Source: Platynereis dumerilii
Taxonomy: Eukaryota > Annelida > Polychaeta > Phyllodocida > Nereididae
Direction: 5' to 3'
DNA: 64,000 nt
Assembly (NCBI GenBank): GCA_026936325.1
Contig: JAPTHN010000001.1
Coordinates: 3,374,370 to 3,438,369, forward strand
Numbering within the stretch: position 1 is the first letter of the stretch; each line of letters starts with the position of its first letter. Below are positions 25,126 through 36,051 of the stretch, piece by piece. Below the pieces are notes generated by a model. It was not told where the DNA came from. It ran no database searches and was given only the letters and a program-made list of their open reading frames with translations. The position numbers and the translations under genes were made by a program.

Positions 25126-27814
25126 CGCAAAAAAAGTTTGAAACTTGGACAGTTAACCATTAACAAAATGGAAGAAAAACATTCTGTGGTTTGAGGTCCA
25201 AGCCTTAATATTCGTCATACAACACATTTCACAAAATCAAATTGTGAAACCCAATTTATCAGGATTTCAACAATACAAATAGAACATGCAGGATTTCAAC
25301 AATACAAATAGAACATGCAGTATTGCAGGACCTCTGAATTCTCGAATTCAGTCCAACACACAACTGACCATCGCACCACTGGAGTTTTTAGTGTGAGAAA
25401 GGGCAGAAAAAAATTTCACAGTAATCAGTCACCGGCAGCAGCAAAGTGACCACAATTTGAAGAAGCCATTGCAGTGCAGACACATTCCTGTAATCTTGTT
25501 TCAATTCCCCAACTATGTCCAGTACAAAATCTACAGACTGGTGGGTAATGGTGGCTCTGGTCATAAGCAGTGTGAAGCTGAGACACAACCATCTGACTTT
25601 CATTGTTTCTCCATATAATAATATTATATAGACATTCAGTGACAGGCTTACGAATTAGCTCGAAGAACAAATTGCAATTCTATGAAATGATCACTTCAAA
25701 TGTTGATGTAATTTTCCACCAATATCACATTTTTCTTGCAGAAGTCTGCATTATAGCATGAGGTATAGAGTCAAATCCTCCACATAAAATCTAGGCACCA
25801 CCACCCACACATACAGCTGTAAATAAGGCTCCACCAACCTAATGCAAACCCATGGCTACTGGAAATGGGTTTTACTAAAGAGGGGCTGAGATGACATCAC
25901 ATCCAGTAGCTGGGGGCAATGAACAGCATACATGCACTGGCCTCTTCCATTCAAAAATTCATGTTCGCAGCCAGTTGCAGGCAATAACAGGGGTTGAGTG
26001 CGGACTGTCATTGGCAATTTGGCCACGTCTTGTCCCGACTCGGGCGTTGGTTATTCCCTGGGGTGACAAGAAGTCCTTATGGTCTCCCAATCAATAGCCA
26101 CAATCCATGAATTGCCTGCTAATATCTGCTAATGCACTCGCTACAGTTGCTTATAAACCTCCTACTGGACTCCGGGAGACTCCTAGCCTATTCGTCTGTA
26201 TTATTTGGAAATATTTGTCAGCATTCGCAGTAAGTCGATATTGACTACTCCAGTGTACGTGTTCCTCGATACACTTATTCCTTGCAGACAGGCTGGGAAT
26301 TTCTACATGTTCCAGGACATCTTCGAGGATATATTGACATCTTACGAAGAACCAGAACTGTCCAGAAGCTCAAGACACATGCTGATTTCACTAAATGTAG
26401 ATGCAAGTTGAATTCGAGGCTGCAGCTAACTGATGTTGCCTCAAGGTAATGAAGCTGGAAATTCTAAACAAATATGGACTATGGAGGGATTTACCAATAA
26501 TAAACACAAGAATAAGACTTCAAAAATCATCTGAGAACATGTTCTTGTTCAGACAAGGCTGGTGAGAGAGTGAACAACAATTAATAGTGGGCAGAACAAT
26601 CAGCTGTCAGTTGGGAGTTGTTAGTAGCTCAAAAGGAGAAGGTCAGAACCACAATGATTGGTACCATTGATACAATTTAAAAAAATCAGCGGCTAATTGG
26701 AGATTTGACTGCATGATTTCTAAGGTTACATCTGTGGACATCACAAATATGCCAATTGTCTTTCATAGGCTTCAAAATACAAATTGTAGCTGATGTTACT
26801 GTGTTGCAAGATAGAAGGGTCTTTTAGCCATAGTGGGAACTGGCAAGCAAATGTAGCAAAAAATATGAAGAGACCCAGAGGCATAAAAATGTGATAAATT
26901 AAAAAGAAATGGGCCAATGGCAATGGCTTTCCACACGCAACTACACTAAGCAAACATGGATATGACTGACATAAGTTCAACGACCCCAGGGCTGTGGCAG
27001 TTTCCAGTACAAGACGCAGTGATCTTTCAACAGGAATTTCCATATCAACCACTAGTGCAGGAATGTCAAGAAAAACTTAAGACTAGACCAGCAATGGTGA
27101 GCATCTAGATTTCAGATGTACCGTTTAGTATGTATCCAAGCGCCCTTGGGCCTTGGCCGATCAGTTTAAGAGCCATAACTCAAACCGAAAATCACAGGAG
27201 CCATACTTGAGGCATTAAACCAAGTAGTAAACCTTGAAGGGCACATACATATTATACAAACAAGCATATGGCAGCCATTAAACTGGAACACCAGCTTACA
27301 TAGGCCGAAGAACAGGCAGTCAGGCAATAAAGCAATCTTGAAAGGAGACAAGCCCAATATGAACGCGCCTGATAAGGACAGGTCAGCGAAAAGCCTATGT
27401 AAAAATAATGTGCATCAGATTATTCAATCACATTAGCAAGCATTAGCTAGCAGACCCTATGACCCTGGGGACCATCGGGGCTGCCATGGCAGGGCATATA
27501 AATGGAAAAGGCCTGAAGGGTGTTGGTATAGGTACCCGATTGAGGTTCAACACCTGCAGGGCACCGAACGGCTTAATTCAGGCAAAATTGACAAAGTGGC
27601 TGTTTGGTTCAGTAGATTTGATAATATGAAGTTGATCTGTTGGTCCCATGGTTGAATCATAACTAGACAGCGGATGGAATCCGCACCTCCATAGCTGGAT
27701 AGTTGGGTTGCCTCCTGTCCCCTTAGGCCAATGTTGTGTTGGGGCAACTGAAAGACCCTGGACATCCCTGAATGAATATGTCTCATAGAGACAGGCAGAC
27801 TGTGTAGGGCAACA
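25126..27814. other. Unassigned DNA
   Basis: No known family was recognised. A short direct duplication of a 33-bp phrase containing GATTTCAACAATACAAATAG lies at about 25260-25322. One possible plus-strand exon is discussed in the findings (26288-26445). Other frames look accidental. Confidence 0.35.
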
Positions 27815-27955
27815 CAGAAAGCAATTTCATTGGCTACCTGTTCCTACTAGAATGCAATTGAAGCTGATGAGTACAACCTACCTCAAAGGCATTGAACGAC
27901 AAAGCACCAAAGTACATTCAGACAGTTGTGCAGCTGAAGCCCAATGGGAAACATA
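27815..27955 (+). mobile_element. Fossil fragment of a non-LTR retrotransposon (LINE)
   Basis: The plus strand reads FHWLPVPTRMQLKLMSTTY and then, in another frame, ALNDKAPKYIQTV-like residues. This matches the conserved segment after the reverse transcriptase of CR1/L2/Jockey-type LINEs, usually LHWLPVxxRIxFKLLxxTYKALxxxAPxYL. The reading frame is broken within the fragment. No reverse transcriptase core or 3' tail was recognised nearby, so this is an old, truncated scrap. The clade cannot be fixed from so little. Confidence 0.65.
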
Positions 27956-29135
27956 ACTTTATATGAATTCATATCTTGTAATTAGAATCTCTGAAAGCTC
28001 ATCAGTGAAACCACAGAATTGTCTAACAGCATGTTTTTCCAACAACCATCACCAAAATACAGCTTTTTGAAAAGTTAATTAGGAACAAATTAAGACAAAA
28101 TTGTATTTATTGTGTAGAGTGATGTTGACTGTGCAGTCTCTTTGGCAAACATACTCGACATGTATCTTTTGAAATGAGAACTTTTAGATACATGTACATA
28201 ACTTGCTATTAAGTTATATGCATCATCACCTCAACTTGATACTTTAATATTCCTGAGCTCCCAAAAGACACTTTAATGAAGGACAACTACACATATTTAG
28301 AGAATAGATATATATAGGCCTACAAGATGCATACATATGTAGATCAAGTTGCCAGGAACTCCCCATGTTATTATTGTTGAATTAATAAAAAAGTATACGT
28401 TGTGAGATATCATTATATTGTAAACTTGTAAAAGTTGAACAGTTTTCAGAGCTGTGTGGTGTGCAACCACATTTCTCTTTGCTGATCGGTTGGTTTTGAG
28501 TGATGGCATGATAAGTATCAAAATGAAATTATGTGTGAGTAAAATTGCTCAACAAAAGCATTGTGGATGAGAGACCAATGAAATAGGTCATATATATATA
28601 TGTAATATCTATATAAACAATAAATTGTTGTGACACTGAGGAAATCCTGAATGCCAACAGCAATTACTTGTATTGATAGTTTATTATGACCGCCGCCAGC
28701 GCTGGCGCGGTCATTTTGCTTTTACCCCCGTATTGTACCATTTAACTCACATTTTTGGGGATGGATAGAACAAGTTACACTCAATGTACAATCATGAAAG
28801 TTGCTATATAAACATAACTTTACATTCTTTACTCAACCCCTGAAAACCAGAATGATCCAAGGGGTCTTTCATACCTTTCTGAGATTCATGATTTTTCAGT
28901 GAAACACCCCACCTTATTGTTATTTTGGCTATCTGAATGTTGTTTTCGTGATTTTTGGCACTGTGCCAGATTAGACCTGCTTGGACCGCTTGACTGCTGG
29001 GGGATGTCTCAAAAGCAGCCAAACTCTTATTGATCGCCTTTAGGCTGATCTCTGTTTTTATGCGGTCACATGGCGGGATTTCATGTGTCGGAGGGTGTCG
29101 GAGGATTTATGTGGCGGAGTCGTAGACAAAGGTAA
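27956..29135. other. Unassigned DNA with a GC-rich palindrome
   Basis: Mostly AT-rich. At 28687-28713 a GC-rich near-palindrome (TGACCGCCGCCAGCGCTGGC followed by GCGGTCA) stands out sharply. It may be an end of a foldback element, but a partner end was not found. No gene was seen. Confidence 0.5.
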
Positions 29136-29252
29136 TCAATGATGGCAGTCAATGATGGCAGTCAATGATGGCAGTCAATGATGGCAGTCAATGATGGCAA
29201 TCAATGATGGCAATCAATGATGGCAATCAATGATGGCAATCAATGATGAAGA
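29136..29252. repeat. 13-bp tandem repeat, about 9 copies
   Basis: The unit is TCAATGATGGCAG, changing to TCAATGATGGCAA in later copies. It opens the tandem-repeat belt. Confidence 0.95.
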
Positions 29253-29581
29253 TAGATAGATAGATAGATAGATAGATAAGGTATCTACTAAGGATAAGGG
29301 GGCGACCATTTAATATCTCCTAAGAATAAGGGGGCAACCATTTAATATCTACTAAGGTGCTAAGATAACAAAAGTACATGCATGAATGAACCAAGGGGGC
29401 AACCATTTAATATCTACTAAGCAATGATGATAGATATAGATAGATAGATACATAGATAGATAGATAGGATAAGGGGCGACCATTTAATATCTACTAAGGA
29501 GGGGGCGACCATTATTACTAAGAATGTATGAACCAAGGGGGCAACCATTTAATATCTACTAAGCAATGCTGATAGATATAC

Positions 29582-29617
<36 letters not shown>

Positions 29618-29704
29618 GATAAGGGGGCGACCATTTAATATATACTAAAGAGTGGGCGACCATTATTACTAAGAATAAGGGGGCAACCATTTAATATCTA
29701 CTAA
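29253..29704. repeat. Compound GATA microsatellite and GGGGGCGACCATTTAATATC repeats
   Basis: (GATA)n runs at about 29253-29278, 29432-29473 and 29575-29618 alternate with repeats of GGGGGCGACCATTTAATATC plus TACTAAG. The composite recurs roughly every 150-180 bp about three times. Variants GCAACC and GCGACC alternate. Confidence 0.9.
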
Positions 29705-31672
29705 ACCCCCTGCGGACATGGGGACATGCCCCCCCGGACATGGGGACATGGGGACATGCCCCCCCGGACATGGGGACATGGGGACATGCCCCCGGGGACA
29801 TGGGGACATGCCCCCGGGGACATGGAGACATGCCCCCGGGGACATGGGGACATGGCCCCGGGGACATGGGGACATGCCCCCGGGGACATGGGGACATGCC
29901 CCCGGGGACATGGGGACATGCCCCCGGGGACATGGGGACATGCCCCCGCGGACATGGGGACATGCCCCCGGGGACATGGGGACATGCCCCCGGGGACATG
30001 GGGACATGCCCCCGCGGACATGGGGACATGCCCCCGCGGACATGGGGACATGCCCCCGCGGAAATGGGGACATGCCCCCGCGGACATGGGGACATGCCCC
30101 CGCGGACATGGGGACATGCCCCCGCGGACATGGGGACATGCCCCCGCGGACATGGGGACATGCCCCCGCGGACATGGGGACATGCCCCCGGGGACATGGG
30201 GACATGCCCCCGGGGCCATGGGGACATGCCCCCGGGACATGGGGACATGCCCCAGGGGACATGGGGACATGCCCCAGGGGACATGGGGACATGCCCCAGG
30301 GGACATGGGGACATGCCTCCCGGGGACATGGGGACATGCCCCCGGGGACATGGGGACATGCCCCCGGGGACATGGGGACATGCCCCCGGGGACATGGGGA
30401 CATGCCCCCGGGGACATGGGGACATGCCCCCGGGGACATGGGGGCATGCCCCCGCGGACATACATGGGGACATACCCCCGGGGACATGGGGACATACCCC
30501 CGGGGACATACCCCCAGGGACATGGGGACATGGGGGCATACCCCCGGGGCTATGGGGACATACCCCCAGGGACATGGGGGCATACCCCGGGGACATACCT
30601 CCGGGGCCATTGGGACATACCCCCGGGGACATGGGGACATGCCCGCGGGGACATGCCCCCAGGGACATGGGGACATACCCCTGGGGACATGGGGGCATGC
30701 CCCCGCGGACATGGGGACATGCCCCCGGGGACATGGGGACATGCCCCCGCGGACATGGGGACATGCCCCCGGGGACATGGGGACATGCCCCCGGGGACAT
30801 GGGGACATGCCCCCGCGGACATGGGGACATGCCCCCGCGGACATGGGGACATGCCCCCGCGGAAATGGGGACATGCCCCCGCGGACATGGGGACATGCCC
30901 CCGCGGACATGGGGACATGCCCCCGCGGACATGGGGACATGCCCCCGCGGACATGGGGACATGCCCCCGCGGACATGGGGACATGCCCCCGCGGACATGG
31001 GGACATGCCCCCGGGGACATGGGGACATGCCCCCGGGGCCATGGGGACATGCCCCCGGGACATGGGGACATGCCCCAGGGGACATGGGGACATGCCCCAG
31101 GGGACATGGGGACATGCCTCGCGGGGACATGGGGACATGCCCCAGGGGACATGGGGACATGCCTCCCGGGGACATGGGGACATGCCCCCGGGGACATGGG
31201 GACATGCCCCCGGGGACATGGGGACATGCCCCCGGGGACATGGGGACATGCCCCCGGGGACATGGGGACATGCCCCCGGGGACATGGGGACATGCCCCCG
31301 GGGACATGGGGGCATGCCCCCGCGGACATACATGGGGACATACCCCGGGGACATGGGGACATACCCCCGGGGACATACCCCCAGGGACATGGGGACATGG
31401 GGGCATACCCCCGGGGCTATGGGGACATACCCCCAGGGACATGGGGGCATACCCCCGGGGACATACCTCCGGGGCCATTGGGACATACCCCCGGGGACAT
31501 GGGGACATGCCCGCGGGGACATGCCCCCAGGGACATGGGGACATACCCCTGGGGACATGCCCGGGGGACATGGGGACATGCCCCCGGGAACATGCCCCGC
31601 GGACATGGGGACATGCCCCCGCGGACACGGGGACATGCCCCCGCGGACACGGGGCCATGCCCCCGTGGACAC
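29705..31672. repeat. 22-bp GC-rich minisatellite, about 89 copies, with higher-order structure
   Basis: The consensus unit is GCCCCCGGGGACATGGGGAC plus AT. Variants include CCCGCGG, CCCAGGG and ATACCCCC. Because 22 is not a multiple of 3, each frame cycles through all phases and yields a 22-residue peptide period. Since no phase has a stop, several frames on both strands stay open for 640-730 codons; none is a gene. A variant block (the GAAATGGGG unit, then CGGACATACATGGGG, then CATACCCC units) occurs twice, offset by 801 bp (30061/30862) and 868 bp (30455/31323), a two-copy higher-order repeat. The plus strand has G4 runs every few bases. Confidence 0.97.
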
Positions 31673-31679
31673 ATAACTG

Positions 31680-32280
31680 AACTGCATCACTGCCTTGCAT
31701 TACAACACTGCAGTCTGCATTGCAGCTCTGTGTTACTGCACTGCATCACAGAACCTCATTACTGCAATGCATTACAGCACTGCAGCACAACACTTCATTA
31801 CTGCACTGTATTTCAACAGTGCTTTTTTGCACTGCATAACTGCACTGCATTACAGACCACATCACAGCACTGCTTACAACACTGCATAACTGCACTGCAT
31901 AACTGCACTGCATAACTGCACTGCATTACTGCACTGCATTACTGCATGCTTTGCATCACTCTATTACAGCACTGCATTACAGCAATGCATTACAGCACTG
32001 CATTACACTGCATTATTGTACTGCATTACATCACTGCCTCACTGCATTACTTTACAACATAATTACAACAATGAATCATTGTGCTGCATTACAGCAACGT
32101 GTTATTGGACTTCTTTCTGTATTCTGCATTAAAGCACTGCACTACAACACTGCATTACAGCACTGTATTACAGCACTATATTACAGCACTGTATTACAGC
32201 ACTATATTACAGCACTGCATTACAGCACTGCATTACAGCGCTACGTTACAGCACTGCATTAAAGCACTACATTACATTAC
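31680..32280. repeat. 13-bp degenerate tandem repeat (ACTGCATTACAGC)
   Basis: About 45 imperfect copies of ACTGCATTACAGC with frequent length changes follow directly after the 22-bp array. Open frames of 64-103 codons inside are repeat-derived. Confidence 0.92.
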
Positions 32281-32384
32281 AGGTCAGGCGGCAGGTCGAA
32301 AGTTTACTGACATGGGCGAGTTTATACCAAAGGGTGTTCATATATATATATATCAAAAGGTGTATATATACTGTACCAATGGTT

Positions 32385-33212
32385 TTACACACCCCTGGGT
32401 CCACACACACCCATGGGCGTACACTCACCCATGGGAGTACACACACCCATGGGTTTACACACACCCATGGGCGTACACACACCCATGGGCATACACTGAC
32501 CGATGGGCATACACACACAGATGGGCATACACATGGGCGTACACACAGATGAGTGTACAGGTGGGCATACCCACACAGCTAGGCGTACAGGTGGGCCTGC
32601 ACTGACAGATGTGTGTGTACACACAGGTGGCCCTGCAGACACACATGGGCGTCCACACACACATGGGCATACACACTGGGATGGGCATACAGATGGCCAT
32701 GCACATACAAATGGGCATGCACACACAGATGGGCGTGCACGCACAGATGGGCTTACACACACTGACGGGCGTGCTGATATGGGCGTATACATGCAGATGG
32801 CTGTACATATGGGCATGCGCACACAGATGGCCATATCAATGGGCGTGCACACGAAGGTGGCTGTGCACACACAAATTGGCATACTCACACAGACGGTCGT
32901 ACTCCCAGCTAGGTGTAAAGGGGGGCGTGCACACTAAGAAGGCATGCACTCACAGATGAGGGTACCAACACAGATGGGCATACACTCGAGAGATGGGCAT
33001 AGGCCTACAGGTGGGCGTACACATAGATGGGTGTACAGGTGGGCGTGCCCACACAGATAGGCATTCAGGTGGACATGCCCACGCAAATGGGTGCGTACAC
33101 AGATGGGTGTGTACACACAAATTGGCGTGAACACACAGATGGGCATGCCAGACGAGCTACAGATGGGCGTACACTTGACGATGGCCGTACACAGGCATGC
33201 ACAATGGATGTA
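32385..33212. repeat. 18-bp tandem repeat (CACCCATGGGCGTACACA)
   Basis: Early copies are regular 18-mers (CCCATGGGCGTACACACA); later copies drift to CAGATGGGCATGCACACA with variable spacing. Since 18 is divisible by 3, frames give hexapeptide periods (for example HPWVYT on the plus strand). These frames of up to 174 codons are not genes. Confidence 0.95.
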
Positions 33213-33469
33213 CACATATACGCCCCTCGAATAAACCCCCCGTCAAATAGAGGCCCCACTGCGCCATGGACAACAACGAATATATATCTATTTATTATTA
33301 TTATTATACGACTGAGCTTTTTTAAGCCAGGTCCAAACAAGCTGCACTCAAAACACAAATTGTTATTCATCTTTTATGGATCGACACAGTCACACTTGAT
33401 TGCACTTGATCAGCAAAAGGCGTCCAGCAGCGCCGGCGGTCATATTATCATCGCTTGCGATTCTAGTTT

Positions 33470-33760
33470 GACACTGACACAGCTCATTTTGTAATTGCTA
33501 TCATTAGACACTACCTGCCAACCTAAGCTAATTTCCATCAATTGATATTACCTTGACACTGACTGAGCTCAATGAGTATTTGCAATCATTAGACACTAGC
33601 TGCCAACTCAAGTCAATTGAGTTGATGCTTTTTTTGACACATCTCAATGAGCAATTGCAATCAATAGACACCACCTGCCAACTCAAGCCAATGGAGTTGA
33701 TGCTTTTTTTGACACATCTCAATGAGCAATTGCAATCAATAGACACCATATGTCAAGTGT
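33470..33760. repeat. 75-bp tandem repeat, three to four copies
   Basis: CTCAATGAG starts units at 33568, 33643 and 33718, an exact 75-bp spacing. A diverged earlier copy begins near 33482. Each unit carries GCAATTGCAATCAATAGACA and CTGCCAACTCAAGCCAAT. The 125-codon open frame is a product of the 75-bp (25-codon) period. Confidence 0.92.
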
Positions 33761-33797
33761 CAGCTCAGTTACTGCTCAGTAAACAGTATATAAAGAG

Positions 33798-34285
33798 TAC
33801 CAACCTTGGTAGCCTCATTCAGTGTACTTCAAGACATACAGTTGAGAGGAACAGAAGAAAGGGCCATGGCTTTTGTGGACATCTTGACAAAAAAGGTATT
33901 TGTTGTTATTTTATGCATTCTACTTGCTAGGCTCAGTGATGTGTAATTCTTGTTATTTGTAAGCTGTATCTCCATAAGCATATATTGACCTTGTGGATTG
34001 TGTAGACTGTGCCACAGTCCTGACATCTTGTGGTATTTGCCTATGGTCTTACTGATACTACACATGTATGTATGTATGTATGATACTGATAAGTAGGCAA
34101 GGTAAATTTCTCATCACTGTATTATAAACTCATCACTCTGAAAATTATGAATTCATATCTTGTAATTTCATATGACAGTGGCAGCAAATGTTGCACATAG
34201 AAAAGACAGTAAAACTTGGCCCTTTCTTCTGTTCCTCTCAACTGCATGTCTTGAAGTACACTGAATGAGGCTACCAAGGTTGGTA
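33798..34285. repeat. Near-perfect 69-bp inverted repeat with 350-bp spacer
   Basis: Left arm 33798-33866 and right arm 34217-34285 are complementary at 68 of 69 positions. They begin TACCAACCTTGGTAGCC and end GAAGAAAGGGCCA. The spacer shows no internal symmetry. No target duplication flanks the arms; TATATAAAG precedes the left arm and TATATATTTT follows the right. It may be a young TIR element or an inverted duplication. The RNA would form a long hairpin stem. Confidence 0.9.
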
Positions 34286-34679
34286 TATATATTTTCAATA
34301 AACACAATTCTATGGTCGATTATTATGCCAGAAAGGTCTGAATGCAACCACCTCAAACGTCTAAACAAGAACGGCTATTTCATTATTTTTTGGTACAATA
34401 AGCTTGTAAACTTAGTAATTTTACTTTAACATAATACATTTTTTTATCCAGCATTGTTTCCGTTATTTAAAAGATCGTTTTTTGTTGCTTTTTATCAAGT
34501 TTAACACATTTACTAAGGTTTAGCTACATTATAACATGTCAAATTAGACAAGAAAAATGTTACATTATTTTGCTACAAAGTAGCAAAGATCATGGATGTG
34601 AACTTGCTTGCTACAAAGTAACAAATATTAGTTTTTGTTGAAATATGCTTTTCTAAGTTGATTTTTAACTAAAATTGTC

Positions 34680-35390
34680 ATCGCCGTTTTGGACTTTGAT
34701 CATCGCCGTTTAGGTATTGTTTGTAAATATATGAATAGCCGTTCTGGTTTATCGCCGTTTTGACTGGCAGTCAATTTTGACAACAGCATTGCTCTCTATC
34801 AAATGACAACAGCTGAAGCGCTGGACAAAACGGAAGATTTCTCCGGTTATATTAGCCGTAGAAACACCAAACAAAGTGCAAAATGAAGCAGAGAAGATAG
34901 CCAACAAGATAAATATGATAGATTAATATGACAGACCTGATTTTCGATCCGTGTGGCCTATTTAATCCAGCAATCAGATCGAGATTTCAAGTTTTCTGTC
35001 ACTTTAGAGCAATATTCGCCCCGCGAAAATCGCGCACCTCTACATTCCTCGGAAATATCCGGAAGTTTTACGACGATTGCCGAAGTCAAGGCTCGCCAGA
35101 GGTCGCCAGGTGTTCTTCCTGGAAGGGCGCTCGCTTGGAGGCGCTGCAAGCAGTTTGGGAACCAGCCAGACTGACCAATCAGATCGCTTCAATAAGGCGG
35201 GGACTCGGCAAGACTATGCCGATTATGACATCAGCCAAAAGTTGCCGCATTCCCATTTAGAGACAGGCGGGGGCAGCCATATTGAATTTGTCATGATTCC
35301 GGTGCGTCGCTGTGTCAAAAACGCATCGAAAATGTCCGATTTCTCGCTATTCTCGGCATTGCGGAGGTCTATTAACAGACATCACTGATA
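34680..35390. promoter_or_regulatory. CpG-rich promoter-like island
   Basis: CpG is dense here compared with the AT-rich surroundings. TCGCCGTTT-type phrases recur at about 34681, 34704 and 34752. Further along are CCAAT (35175), GC boxes GGCGGGGAC (35196) and GGCGGGGGC (35266), a CRE-like TGACATCAG (35226), a YY1-like GCAGCCATATTGA on the complementary sense (about 35273), and ATTCCGGTGCG. An ATG at 35332 opens MSDFSLFSALRR. All are consistent with a broad promoter or enhancer, or with an end of a GC-rich repeat. No downstream gene was identified. Confidence 0.25.
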
Positions 35391-36051
35391 GATCTATCCC
35401 TAATCTATCATCCACATCACTCTGACCCTTTAGGATGCTGCGTGTGCAGAGCTGGAGGCAAAAATTGAGTAAATCACTATATGTTATGTTACCGAGCGTT
35501 GGAAACCAAGGCTGACGGATTAGGTGGCGTAGCCGTCCAATCCTCCATAGCCCACTGGGCTATGGAGGAATTATTCAAATCTAAATCATAAGATCGAAGA
35601 AGGGAACTGGTGTGTGTGTTGGTGTTTTACACCTCTGCAGTATCTTAGCAGTGTACATTGTATATCAAGGCAGAGAAGGGAACTGGTATGGATGATCAAT
35701 TGATAAATCAAGATGCAATACCAGAACATGTACTTTACAAAGCACTAGATGGCCCACATTTTGTCATATGGACATTGGACAATCAGAGGTAGGTGCAGGT
35801 CCCATCTCTAATTCAGTACATTGTAACCGCACCGAGTTAACTTCATTTGTGAATCGCTGAGCATGCCACGAGATTCAACCTTCAAGGAGCGGTCATTCAT
35901 GGTTACTTTGGTTAGCCTGATCAAAGAGGCAACATCAGACAGGCAGCGTCCCGCCATTTGTGCTTGTCATGAACACAAGGACACCCTTTTTCTCCAGTGC
36001 CTTTCTGGCCCTTTCAACCCACTTTCAAGGATGGTCCTCCTCTCTTTGACA
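35391..36051. other. Unassigned DNA
   Basis: No gene was recognised. A small inverted repeat is centred in TCCTCCATAGCCCACTGGGC / TATGGAGGA (about 35550-35570), and GAAGGGAACTGGT occurs twice (about 35597 and 35667). Confidence 0.4.

Noticed and set aside
29705-31672. CRISPR-like array
   Set aside because: There are no unique spacers between repeats; units are contiguous 22-mers in an animal genome, so it is a minisatellite.
29669-31915. Six long open reading frames (276-729 codons) rich in Pro/Gly/His/Met
   Set aside because: They lie wholly in the 22-bp minisatellite, occur on both strands and several frames at once, and have a strict 22-residue period set by the unit length.
32081-33215. 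Overlapping open frames of 72-174 codons with hexapeptide periods
   Set aside because: These are products of the 18-bp repeat, present on both strands, with no non-repeat domain.
34168-34368. Minus-strand 66-codon frame sharing TNLGSLIQCTSRH with a plus-strand frame
   Set aside because: The shared peptide comes from the 69-bp inverted repeat. Nothing else in either frame looks coding.
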